Assembly (NCBI GenBank): GCA_025464645.1
Contig: JAODGF010000108.1
Location: 1 to 5,758, forward strand
Direction: 5' to 3'
Origin: Methanosarcinales archaeon
Lineage (GTDB): Archaea > Halobacteriota > Syntropharchaeia > Alkanophagales > Methanospirareceae
DNA length: 5,758 nt
A program made the translations under genes and the position numbers. Shown piece by piece: positions 1-5,758 of this stretch. Below the pieces are notes generated by a model that was given only the letters and a program-made list of their open reading frames with translations, was not told where the DNA came from and did no database searches. How positions within the stretch are numbered: position 1 is the stretch's first letter; each line of letters starts with the position of its first letter.

Positions 1-25
1 AGAGTGAAATGTGAAACTATGGTGA

Positions 26-676
26 TTACGGCGCAAACATGGAACTTATCTTCTCCACTTCCTTCGCCTTCGCAAAGATGGTGATGTGGTCATGTGTTTC
101 GATGACTGTATCGCCTTTTGGCAGTATTATATCACCGTTTCGTTCTATCGCTACGATTATCCCATCTTTTATACGCAACTTTGATAGCTTCTGCCCCGCA
201 ACACGCGATTTATCAGACACAACAACCTCGAATATCTCCGCTTTTCCTCCACTTACCGTAAGAAAATCTTTTATTTTCGGGCGTTTCACCGAAAAATAGA
301 GGTGACTCGCAACGGTCATGTCAGGATTTTCAAACAGAAAGATGTCCGCTTCCTTGAACATCTCCACGTGCTCTTCCTGATTCACCACTGCAACGGTTCT
401 TTTTGTGCCCAACCCTTTTGCCGTTAGACACATCATCAAATTAGCAGCATCGTCCGAAGTGGTAGCGATGAGTGCATTTGCTCTGCTCGCTTCTGCCTCT
501 TCCAGGGTTGACTTCTCTGTTGCATCCCCGACTATCGTTAAAACATCGTATTTGCTCGCTATCTCCCGGCATCTCTTCTCATCCTGGTCTATGACAACCA
601 CATCATTCTTGTTCCTCGTGGCAATGTCCACCAGATTTCTTCCTATTCCCCCTAATCCCACTATTATCAGATACAT
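26..676 (-). CDS. trkA: TrkA-like potassium uptake regulatory protein (RCK_N + RCK_C)
   Basis: A 216-residue cytoplasmic regulator of Trk/Ktr-type potassium transport. It is expected to sit as a ring on the inner face of a TrkH/KtrB-like channel and gate it in response to NAD(H) or adenine nucleotides. The N-terminal Rossmann RCK_N domain (about 1-120) begins with GLGGIG (Gly7, Gly9, Gly12). Asp30 follows at the end of the second strand (VVVID), where it normally contacts the nucleotide ribose, and then a VGDAT motif at about 49-53. Residues about 145-211 form the RCK_C (TrkA-C) domain. The length is usual for single-unit archaeal TrkA proteins. The ATG start is supported by a GAGAGG Shine-Dalgarno inside the last codons of the upstream gene, only 2 bases away, which suggests translational coupling. 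No channel subunit is visible; it may lie to the left of the window. The family call is secure; the exact transporter partner is unknown. Confidence 0.93.
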   Translation of the reverse strand: MYLIIVGLGGIGRNLVDIATRNKNDVVVIDQDEKRCREIASKYDVLTIVGDATEKSTLEEAEASRANALIATTSDDAANLMMCLTAKGLGTKRTVAVVNQEEHVEMFKEADIFLFENPDMTVASHLYFSVKRPKIKDFLTVSGGKAEIFEVVVSDKSRVAGQKLSKLRIKDGIIVAIERNGDIILPKGDTVIETHDHITIFAKAKEVEKISSMFAP

Positions 677-678
677 TT

Positions 679-1296
679 TTACCTCTCTCTTCTTAACTGT
701 TCACGAATCCAGAGCTGAATGTCTGCTAAAGCAGGAGGATGCACGAGAAATATTTCTATATCCTGAGGAAATGGGATATTATTTCGGTCCTCTTCACTCA
801 TAATCAACATACCTACTTCTCCTTTTCCGAGTGTTTCATCTATTCTTTTGGCAACGTGCTTGTATCTTCTCTCGCTCGCCGCGGTATAAAATTCAAGCAC
901 TTTGTTCAAGACTTTGCCACTATTAAAAGGTATTATCAAACATCTTTTCCAATCCATAAATTCATAGAACAGTTCTTTATCCTCTAATGGTTGAAGCTCT
1001 GCTCCTTTTTCACAGTAGCTCTTTACCAATTTATAACTCTTTTCGCTCATCTTTTCTATCTCTTTCATCCCTTCCCCGCCAACCGAATAAATTGCTTCAT
1101 GATATATCTTGTTAACTTTTCCAGTTTTCTCCAACTTTTTTACATGTTCTTCTACCTCTTTCCAATACCGTTCGACCTTCTCCGAATAATCTCTTTGCAT
1201 ATTCTTTTCAGCGTATAATAATGGGATACAATATAATTTCCTTTTCCCTTTATACAACTCAGCACTTGGCTTTTCTATTCTTACTTCCTCAGGCAT
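679..1296 (-). CDS. Conserved hypothetical protein, charged helical, possible release-factor-like C-terminal domain
   Basis: The protein has 205 residues from the preferred ATG at 1296; an upstream in-frame ATG at 1326 would add ten residues. I prefer 1296 because it reads on as MPEEVRIEKP and is preceded by AGAGAAGTAAAA, nearly the same leader as the downstream trkA gene (AGAGAGGTAAAA). The ATG at 1326 has only AAAGGG two bases away. I do not know a named function. The N-terminal part has a GKRKLYCIPLLY strand (17-28), then highly charged helices. The C-terminal part has an ERRYKHVAKRIDETLGKG helix, a GEVGMLIM strand and a DIEIFLVHPP strand. This pattern recalls conserved 200-residue archaeal and Chloroflexi hypothetical proteins and, weakly, the third domain of archaeal/eukaryotic release factors or Pelota; that link is from memory. 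There is no signal peptide or membrane segment, so it is probably cytosolic. It ends 2 bases before trkA, so co-expression is very likely. Confidence 0.75.
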   Translation of the reverse strand: MPEEVRIEKPSAELYKGKRKLYCIPLLYAEKNMQRDYSEKVERYWKEVEEHVKKLEKTGKVNKIYHEAIYSVGGEGMKEIEKMSEKSYKLVKSYCEKGAELQPLEDKELFYEFMDWKRCLIIPFNSGKVLNKVLEFYTAASERRYKHVAKRIDETLGKGEVGMLIMSEEDRNNIPFPQDIEIFLVHPPALADIQLWIREQLRRER

Positions 1297-1344
1297 TTTT
1301 ACTTCTCTATATATCAAATCAAACATATCCCTTTAAAGTTAACG

Positions 1345-2607
1345 TTATCTTTCCAACATGTCTGTGGAGTTCCATAAATTTAAAATGAACTCGCTGGAAA
1401 TCTCTCGCAGCGGAGACTTTGGACTTTCTGGACAGGTGCGCACAAAGAATTCACTCACAGCAGGAGTCCATTCTCGAGCTCTGGCGAGCGAAGAAAAGAC
1501 CTTCTCCTTGATCTCTTCTCTTTCGCTTATCGAATCACAATAATGGTCAATAAACGCCTCGATTATTCTCCTCTGGTCTCTACCAGGGAGTTTTTTTATT
1601 GTATCCTCGTAGAATCCAACGTTCAAATGAGCCAGGAGCTCAAAAACGGGAATGCCAACCGACAAGGAGATGTTCTCCCTCAGGAACCTTACCTTTGTCA
1701 TCAGCTCTTTATAAGTAAGTTTAAAGCATTCCTGGCATCTTCTCAGAATCTCACGTTCACCACCAAAGAAGACGTCTATATCTCTAAATCTCAAGCCCTC
1801 TTCACTAAACAGCGCCATGTTCTCTTTTATCGCAGGAATCTCATCCCGGTATATCGCATGTTCATAGTCTATCAGGTTACCACGAGCGTCTATATTTCCA
1901 GGATGAGTAAAGCAATGGTAAATTCCAAGCTCATGAGCTGTTCTCAACGTGCTACCCAATCTCTTCATGGCATTGGACAGTAGCTCGACATGGTCAATCC
2001 CTTCCATTATGGCAAATTGACGGACTATTTGAAAAAGGTCAAGCCTGATAAATGGGATGTAATCTTCACCCCATCTTTTGAGAACACCGTAATGAATAAT
2101 TTCACCACCATAAAATTTTCCGTTTTCAAGTTTCTTCTCCTCTTCCGCGGTTAGAGGTCTCACGTCTATCTTTGATGTCCTTTCTCTTTTAAGTAGTAAC
2201 GCGATTCCAACATCGTGATACTCAGCCTTGACGTTTCCTCCTCTACTGGCAATATCGTTTAGCGCTCTTGCCTCTCTCTTACCATGCTTCTTTAAAAGCA
2301 ATCCCCGTGGTTGACCACTTGCAGGCACTATTTCATCGCTGTATGGCAAGGTAAGACCCTTATATTCAGTGAGTTTGTTATCCTCAACAACGAAGTAAGC
2401 CCGTTGGCTGTGGGATTCAAAAGCGTGCTTCTGTAACAGTCTTCTCTGGACTTCCTCAGGAAGATAATCAGCATGTGAATATGCTATTTTTGTATCTGGG
2501 TCGAAATAGACCATCCATTGTGCTAATGGTCTTACTTGCTTCCACTCTGTCATCAGATGTCCGTACAAAATGTCTTCTTCTTCTCCTAAAGGCTGCTTTC
2601 GTTTCAC
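1345..2607 (-). CDS. Uncharacterised protein with degenerate protein-kinase-like (SelO-like?) fold
   Basis: A 420-residue soluble protein that I cannot assign to a named family. What is visible: an N-terminal mixed region (1-80); a YKGLTLPYS segment (82-90); GLLLKK (102-107) followed by REARAL with Glu112, resembling a strand-3 Lys and helix-C Glu pair; and a helix leading into HCFTHPGN (231-238) and LIDYEHA (245-251). The last two match a kinase catalytic loop (HRDxxxxN) and the metal-binding DFG/DFE Asp (Asp247). The HRD aspartate position is Phe233, so the usual catalytic base is absent. Asn238 and Asp247 are nine residues apart, as I recall for SelO/YdiU AMPylases, whose loop also lacks the HRD Asp. 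The C-terminal third is helical and rich in charge. Start is GTG, 11 bases after the upstream stop, with only a weak purine run (GAAGAAGAA) in front; ATG at residue 19 is an alternative. It could also be an ABC1/aminoglycoside-phosphotransferase-like pseudokinase. The gene is certain; the fold is inference. Confidence 0.8.
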   Translation of the reverse strand: MKRKQPLGEEEDILYGHLMTEWKQVRPLAQWMVYFDPDTKIAYSHADYLPEEVQRRLLQKHAFESHSQRAYFVVEDNKLTEYKGLTLPYSDEIVPASGQPRGLLLKKHGKREARALNDIASRGGNVKAEYHDVGIALLLKRERTSKIDVRPLTAEEEKKLENGKFYGGEIIHYGVLKRWGEDYIPFIRLDLFQIVRQFAIMEGIDHVELLSNAMKRLGSTLRTAHELGIYHCFTHPGNIDARGNLIDYEHAIYRDEIPAIKENMALFSEEGLRFRDIDVFFGGEREILRRCQECFKLTYKELMTKVRFLRENISLSVGIPVFELLAHLNVGFYEDTIKKLPGRDQRRIIEAFIDHYCDSISEREEIKEKVFSSLARAREWTPAVSEFFVRTCPESPKSPLREISSEFILNLWNSTDMLER

Positions 2608-2618
2608 TTCTTCTTCAT

Positions 2619-2954
2619 TTATCGGACTCTGCTGCCTGCGGGCACTTCCGTATCGGGATGCAATAAAATCGGTTTCCCGCTAACATCCACGGCTAAAATC
2701 ATTCCCCGACTCTCAACGCCCATAAGCTTTGCAGGCTTCAGATTAACCAATACGGGAACGAGTTTGCCAATCAAGCTCTCGGGACTATATTCTGCTGCAA
2801 TCCCAGCAACAAGCTGTCGCATCTCATTCCCAATATCCACCTCAAGCCTGATTAGCTTCTTGCTCCCCTCGATTCTTTCTGCATTCTCTACCTTTCCAAT
2901 CCGTATATCCAGTTTTGCAAACTCGTTTATGTCTATCATCTCTTTATTTACCAT
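2619..2954 (-). CDS. tRNA-binding domain protein (methionyl-tRNA synthetase beta-like, EMAP/OB fold)
   Basis: A 111-residue stand-alone tRNA-binding OB-fold protein of the Trbp111/EMAP-II/MetG C-terminal family. In many archaea this exists as a separate subunit that binds tRNA and can associate with methionyl-tRNA synthetase. Family hallmarks in order: [11 protein letters not shown] near the N-terminus, [16 protein letters not shown], then [17 protein letters not shown] and ILAVD. The domain fills the whole protein, and no catalytic synthetase part is attached. The chosen ATG at 2954 has an excellent Shine-Dalgarno (AGGAGGTGAT) with 7 bases between GGAGG and ATG. An upstream GTG at 2987 would add 11 residues unlike the family. 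The start overlaps the 3' end of the upstream gene by 7 bases, indicating translational coupling. The family is secure. Whether it partners with MetRS or is a free-standing tRNA chaperone cannot be told here. Confidence 0.92.
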   Translation of the reverse strand: MVNKEMIDINEFAKLDIRIGKVENAERIEGSKKLIRLEVDIGNEMRQLVAGIAAEYSPESLIGKLVPVLVNLKPAKLMGVESRGMILAVDVSGKPILLHPDTEVPAGSRVR

Positions 2955-3562
2955 TTTATCACCTCCTGAACCTGGTTTTGAGTGCACTCTCTCAATTTCT
3001 TCAGATGATACCCAGAATATATCGCACCAAGCGGGTTATGAGCGAGAACGCGGTCTTTTACCGCAATTGTAGTTACCGGCGCCTCAGAATATTTTGTAAA
3101 CAGTATGTCGTGTCCTATACATAATCCTAAGATGATGTTCAAGTCCGTCTTTTCCGTGTTTAAGGTTATCGCTTGCCCTATTGGATTGCACATCGCCTCT
3201 ACTTCTGCACCCTCGTGGAGAGGTTCTAACTCGAAATATGATTTGTCAATCCCACATACCTTACAGCAGACAGAAGACACAGCGAAGTACTGAGATAGAA
3301 TATCACAGATTATCTTCGCCTCTTTTTCCAGTCCTATGCAGAACGCAACGCCTAATTTCTTGTAGCCCATCTCTTTCGCATATAAAATCAGCTCCTCTAT
3401 GCGGTTTTTCTTCATGTAATACCTTGATTCAATGTGTGCAGAAACTCTAAGCGACTTGAGAACTTCGGCATCGGCTTTGTATGCTTCTTTGACATCCTCT
3501 GCAATTTCAGTGCAGTCTTTGCCTTTATAGCACACTTTTTCTTTGCAGCTCGCACAGTTCAT
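2948..3562 (-). CDS. DUF1847 family cysteine-rich putative metal-binding protein
   Basis: The protein has 204 residues and no signal peptide or membrane segment. The N-terminus carries a cysteine cluster C3-x2-C6-x4-C11-x5-C17, suited to binding zinc or an iron-sulfur cluster. A central alpha/beta part includes [11 protein letters not shown] (68-78) with Cys75 and a CCKVC run (99-103). The C-terminal half contains CNPIGQA (125-131), LGLCIGHD (145-152), KYSEAPVTT and [10 protein letters not shown] (168-177), which I recognise as the conserved core of DUF1847, annotated as metal-binding and common in anaerobic archaea and bacteria. No reaction is established for it. The many conserved cysteines suggest a redox or metal role. 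ATG at 3562 has AGGAG ten bases upstream. It lies 29 bases after the sfsA-like gene and overlaps the next gene by 7 bases, so it sits mid-operon. Confidence 0.88.
   Translation of the reverse strand: MNCASCKEKVCYKGKDCTEIAEDVKEAYKADAEVLKSLRVSAHIESRYYMKKNRIEELILYAKEMGYKKLGVAFCIGLEKEAKIICDILSQYFAVSSVCCKVCGIDKSYFELEPLHEGAEVEAMCNPIGQAITLNTEKTDLNIILGLCIGHDILFTKYSEAPVTTIAVKDRVLAHNPLGAIYSGYHLKKLRECTQNQVQEVIKW
2958..2967 (-). promoter_or_regulatory. Strong Shine-Dalgarno deciding the tRNA-binding protein start
   Basis: AGGAGGTGAT on the minus strand is a near-complete complement of the 16S rRNA 3' end and the strongest ribosome site in the window. It lies within the last codons of the DUF1847 gene and fixes the next start at ATG 2954 instead of the upstream GTG at 2987. 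Confidence 0.85.
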
Positions 3563-3591
3563 TAATTTCTCTTCTCCTATGGTGATCCAGT

Positions 3592-4323
3592 TTACGAGAG
3601 GTTTATCTCAAGATCTGGATTAAATAGATACACACATGCGTCTTTGGGATTGAAGAATAAGCCGATGGCTCTTATCTCTACGCCAGAAGAATGAGCCGCC
3701 TTAAGATCTTCGTAGAGCAGCACATCCGCGGCTTTATTCGGTTTAAACACTTTGACGTTCGGCAATGCAGCGATAAAGAGCAAGATTCCTTCTCCTCCGC
3801 CTTCTTTCACATAACCTGAAAGCTCTTTTATATGTTTTCTACCTCGCTCAGAAGGACAATCGGGATACATGGCATACTCTCCTTCTCTTAAAACGGCGCT
3901 TTTTACCTCGAGATAAACATTTTCCCCGTGACATTCCAAGAGATAATCTATGCGTGAAGCACCCAACGTTGCGTTTCTATTTAAGATGTGACATCCATCG
4001 AGCCACGGAATGAGTTTTCTCGCTAACGCCTTTTCAAAGGCTTTCATTTGCAGTTGAGTATCGATGAGAGCCCCCAACCCGCTCTCTTCTATCGCAAACA
4101 ACCTGAAATCTGTTTTACCGCGATTTTGAGTTCTAAAACCGAACGCTTTTCTCCCTTTGACCAACAATTCGGAGAGCCTTCCAGTGCTGTTTATATGGGT
4201 ACGATGATAGATTCCTTTGCTTTCCACCATCACAACGAACCGGTTAAGGCGCTCGATTATGCTGCATTCCAGCGGATTGTCAATCCTGAAGACGCTAATC
4301 CCTGCTTTTAGTTCTTCTAACAT
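3592..4323 (-). CDS. sfsA: SfsA family protein (putative PD-(D/E)XK DNA/RNA nuclease)
   Basis: A 243-residue SfsA homologue. E. coli SfsA was named for stimulating sugar fermentation genes and is a nucleic-acid-binding protein with a PD-(D/E)XK nuclease-like domain; its archaeal role is unknown. An N-terminal OB-like half carries HINSTGRLSELL (43-54), matching the family HLPNTGRMxELL motif, and IDTQ (87-90). The nuclease half has SRIDYLL with Asp126 and YLEVKS with Glu139 and Lys141, so the catalytic triad is intact. The family signature YPDCPSERGRKHIKEL (153-168) follows, then the GVEIRA strand near the end. An in-frame TTG at 4329 gives a slightly longer frame. I choose ATG at 4323, which has no Shine-Dalgarno but sits about 45 bases below a TATA-like box, consistent with a very short leader. 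It is the first gene after the spacer behind nre and probably heads the six-gene run. Confidence 0.94.
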   Translation of the reverse strand: MLEELKAGISVFRIDNPLECSIIERLNRFVVMVESKGIYHRTHINSTGRLSELLVKGRKAFGFRTQNRGKTDFRLFAIEESGLGALIDTQLQMKAFEKALARKLIPWLDGCHILNRNATLGASRIDYLLECHGENVYLEVKSAVLREGEYAMYPDCPSERGRKHIKELSGYVKEGGGEGILLFIAALPNVKVFKPNKAADVLLYEDLKAAHSSGVEIRAIGLFFNPKDACVYLFNPDLEINLS

Positions 4324-4338
4324 GTACAATTATAAGAA

Positions 4339-4366
4339 AAGTACTTGTAATGTAAGTAATTGTAAT
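4339..4366. repeat. Direct repeat of 13 bases in the nre-sfsA spacer (possible operator)
   Basis: AAGTACTTGTAAT (4339-4351) is repeated as AAGTAATTGTAAT (4354-4366), 12 of 13 bases identical with a 15-base period. The first copy starts with the perfect palindrome AAGTACTT. In addition TACAATTA (4325-4332) and TAATTGTA (4357-4364) form an 8-base inverted pair. The repeats overlap the TATA-like box and the predicted start region, where an archaeal repressor would bind. AT-rich sequence makes chance matches easier, so the operator role is inference. Confidence 0.4.
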
Positions 4367-4372
4367 ATAAAA
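4363..4372 (-). promoter_or_regulatory. TATA-like box ahead of sfsA
   Basis: TTTTATATTA on the minus strand lies about 45 bases upstream of the sfsA ATG at 4323. With the usual 25-27 base offset, transcription would begin near 4341, giving a leader of about 18 bases with no Shine-Dalgarno. A clear purine-rich BRE element upstream is not visible, so this is a candidate only. Confidence 0.4.
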
Positions 4373-4383
4373 TAATAGAAGGG

Positions 4384-4390
4384 AAAAAAA
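4384..4390 (-). terminator. Oligo-T terminator behind nre
   Basis: On the coding strand seven consecutive T follow the nre TAG stop by six bases, and the next bases are CCC and more T-rich sequence. No hairpin precedes it. Archaeal RNA polymerase commonly terminates at such T runs, so this fits an end of the nre transcript, although read-through into sfsA is possible. Confidence 0.5.
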
Positions 4391-4396
4391 CACGAG

Positions 4397-5638
4397 CTAA
4401 AAATCCGTAAGCCGCTTTTGTTTTAATATCTTGCTTAGCACTTCAAAATCGTGTATTCCTAACCTCATCCCCTCCTTTGCCTGCAATCGCGAATCTATAA
4501 AATCCAATGCCTCCTTTTTGGTGTTGAACTTCTCACCCCTCTTTCTAAACGCAGCCCTAACCGTCTCGCGAACCACCCAAACGCCCAGAGGAAGAATATA
4601 GCGTGGGTGGATTTCTCTGAATACCACTACACCAGCTTGCCACCGCATCGTATGCAGCGCCTCCGCAACTGCTAATCTCGCGGCGTAATATCCACCGCCT
4701 TCCTCCACGGCATACTGTTTCCTGCCTTTAAATCCCTCGTATTCTTCTACTATTACCGGTCGCTGACCAAACGCAAGCGCATCGTTCCAAACAGAACCGG
4801 GAAACCACGCCTCAAAGTTCTCGTATTCAAATAATGACGGCATCAGCAATATCAGAAAGTGATTGTCCATATACGATGATTCATAGACATAATAAGAGTC
4901 AACAGGGGGGTATTCTCTTAGCTGCGCAGCCAGCTTCTTGAAAATGACGTCATCAGTTGCCGTGATGCTCCATCTCGTCGGGACCATTTTTTTAGCACTG
5001 CGCAATCCTAACGCACCTGAAGATAGTATTACCGCTACTTTGTAAACATCTAATCCAAGGTCGTAGAGCCCCTTAGCGGCTTCTACTGCTTTGAGCTCGT
5101 CAGAAACGATGCGTTCGACTTGCTTCGGTATCTTCGGATTCTCTGTGACGTGCATCTTTTCTACGTTCACACTGGCTCCTGTCGGTCGAGTTATATCGGA
5201 AAAAGAAAGGTTGAACGATGGTTTGCTCTTAAAAATGAGTTCGACATCTACCGGCTGCTTAGCCAAGGCTATTTCTGCCATGTCAGAAACAAAGTTAGAC
5301 CGCGAAGTTACTTTTTCGCCTCGTTTTGTTCGTAACGTGGAACTTCTCAGTTCTACGATTTCGTCCATGCCAAGACCGTGAGCGAACCACTCGTTCGGCT
5401 CCTCAAATCTGCCTATTTCAGCATCGAACTCCTCTCCTTCTAATACAGCCATTGGACCTACTCTTACATTGGGATAGCCTATTCTGCCAACAAAGACGGA
5501 AGTTGAAGGACCGAAGAACTCTTTTGTGTTTGTTAGCTTATCAAACTCTGTTCTTTTCTTCAATGCGGCGAGTAAGGGGCATGTCTTCCGCCCACATAAC
5601 AACCGTGAGCCTTTGCAAGCAATACATAAACTCTGCAT
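4397..5638 (-). CDS. nreA: Archaeal DNA repair protein Nre (PCNA-interacting)
   Basis: A 413-residue member of the archaeal Nre family. The Haloferax NreA homologue acts with UvrABC in repair of mitomycin C damage and depends on PCNA binding. The N-terminus has a zinc-type cluster C5-x2-C8-x6-C15-x4-C20. Next comes the strongly conserved stretch FFGPSTSVFVGRIGYPNVRVGPM (Nre_N), and then the Nre_C part with WSITATDD, YYVYESSYMDNHF and WQAGVVVFREIHPRY. The last seven residues, QKRLTDF (407-413), fit a PCNA-interacting peptide (QxxLxxF) at the very C-terminus. The four cysteines suggest the NreA-type form. Start ATG at 5638 has AGGAG with nine bases spacing. The gene probably has its own promoter and ends at an oligo-T tract, so it may be a separate transcript from the genes to its left. 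Length and termini look complete. Confidence 0.95.
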   Translation of the reverse strand: MQSLCIACKGSRLLCGRKTCPLLAALKKRTEFDKLTNTKEFFGPSTSVFVGRIGYPNVRVGPMAVLEGEEFDAEIGRFEEPNEWFAHGLGMDEIVELRSSTLRTKRGEKVTSRSNFVSDMAEIALAKQPVDVELIFKSKPSFNLSFSDITRPTGASVNVEKMHVTENPKIPKQVERIVSDELKAVEAAKGLYDLGLDVYKVAVILSSGALGLRSAKKMVPTRWSITATDDVIFKKLAAQLREYPPVDSYYVYESSYMDNHFLILLMPSLFEYENFEAWFPGSVWNDALAFGQRPVIVEEYEGFKGRKQYAVEEGGGYYAARLAVAEALHTMRWQAGVVVFREIHPRYILPLGVWVVRETVRAAFRKRGEKFNTKKEALDFIDSRLQAKEGMRLGIHDFEVLSKILKQKRLTDF

Positions 5639-5691
5639 TGATATGCACTCCTATGCTCTTTTTATGCTTATCGTTGGTTCGATCATATTAG

Positions 5692-5698
5692 ATTTATA
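5692..5698 (-). promoter_or_regulatory. TATA-like box ahead of nre
   Basis: TATAAAT on the minus strand lies about 55-60 bases upstream of the nre ATG. A start site 25-27 bases downstream would give a leader of about 30 bases that contains the AGGAG ribosome site at 5648-5652. No convincing BRE is seen in front of it. The remaining bases to 5758 hold nothing else that I can identify. Confidence 0.4.
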
Positions 5699-5758
5699 CC
5701 GTAAAAGATTTGGCTTTTCTTCCCCCGCCTCGATCTATGCAAAGTTCGATTATCACCA

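Noticed and set aside
405..803. Plus-strand open frames, including one of 132 codons at 405-803 and another of 146 codons at 1543-1983.
   Set aside because: They run antisense to well-supported minus-strand genes, show no recognisable family features and lack ribosome sites; they are shadows.
1331..1347. Small palindromes CTTTAAAG and GTTAAC between the kinase-like gene and the hypothetical gene as an internal promoter or operator.
   Set aside because: They are short AT-rich palindromes in an 18-48 base spacer with no clear BRE or terminator beside them; too weak to call.
2955..2987. GTG at 2987 as the tRNA-binding protein start, giving an 11-residue extension.
   Set aside because: The near-perfect AGGAGGTGAT directly ahead of ATG 2954 and the unusual composition of the extension make the internal ATG far more likely.
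17..3586. The 10-mer CTATGGTGAT occurs at 17-26 and 3577-3586, each just past a gene's stop codon, with a partial inverse copy at the right edge (5749-5758).
   Set aside because: Roughly a dozen or more shared 10-mers are expected by chance in a window of this size, and the flanks do not match, so it is not evidence of a repeat element.
4324..4329. TTG at 4329 as the sfsA start, giving two extra residues.
   Set aside because: The ATG two codons later is a better initiator and neither has a Shine-Dalgarno; nothing favours the TTG.
1..5758. Search for a defence system, CRISPR array, mobile element or tRNA.
   Set aside because: No regularly spaced repeats, transposase or integrase motifs, terminal inverted repeats or cloverleaf were seen; the genes are ordinary chromosomal families apart from the unknowns listed.

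Overview
The window looks like a piece of an archaeal chromosome, probably euryarchaeal. Evidence: an Nre-family DNA repair protein (an archaeal family) with its N-terminal four-cysteine motif and C-terminal PCNA-binding tail, a stand-alone tRNA-binding (MetG beta-like) protein, AT-rich TATA-like boxes, and oligo-T rather than hairpin termination. Shine-Dalgarno (SD) motifs precede most starts. The mix of families would fit a methanogen or anaerobic methane-oxidising relative such as ANME-1, but this is an impression only.

All seven genes lie on the minus strand, so the reading order is right to left. Bases 5639-5758 are a short leader/promoter region. Nre (4397-5638) follows and ends at a T7 tract. 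A 67-base AT-rich spacer (4330-4396) carries a TATA-like box, a 13-base near-perfect direct repeat and an inverted repeat. It probably starts a second transcript of six tightly packed genes: sfsA-like nuclease (3592-4323), DUF1847 cysteine-rich metal-binding protein (2948-3562), tRNA-binding domain protein (2619-2954), an unrecognised protein with a degenerate kinase-like active site (1345-2607), a conserved hypothetical (679-1296 or -1326), and a TrkA/RCK potassium-channel regulator (26-676). Spacings in this run are 29 bases, a 7-base overlap, 11, 18-48 and 2 bases, so co-transcription and partial translational coupling are likely.

Functionally the set is mixed: DNA repair (Nre), a putative PD-(D/E)XK nuclease (SfsA), RNA binding (MetG beta-like), ion homeostasis (TrkA), and three proteins of unknown role. 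The strongest lead is the 420-residue protein at 1345-2607. It keeps the kinase HxxxxxxN...D skeleton but has Phe at the catalytic HRD-Asp position, and its N-to-D spacing resembles the SelO AMPylase pseudokinases more than ordinary kinases. I see no CRISPR array, tRNA, rRNA, insertion sequence or phage gene.
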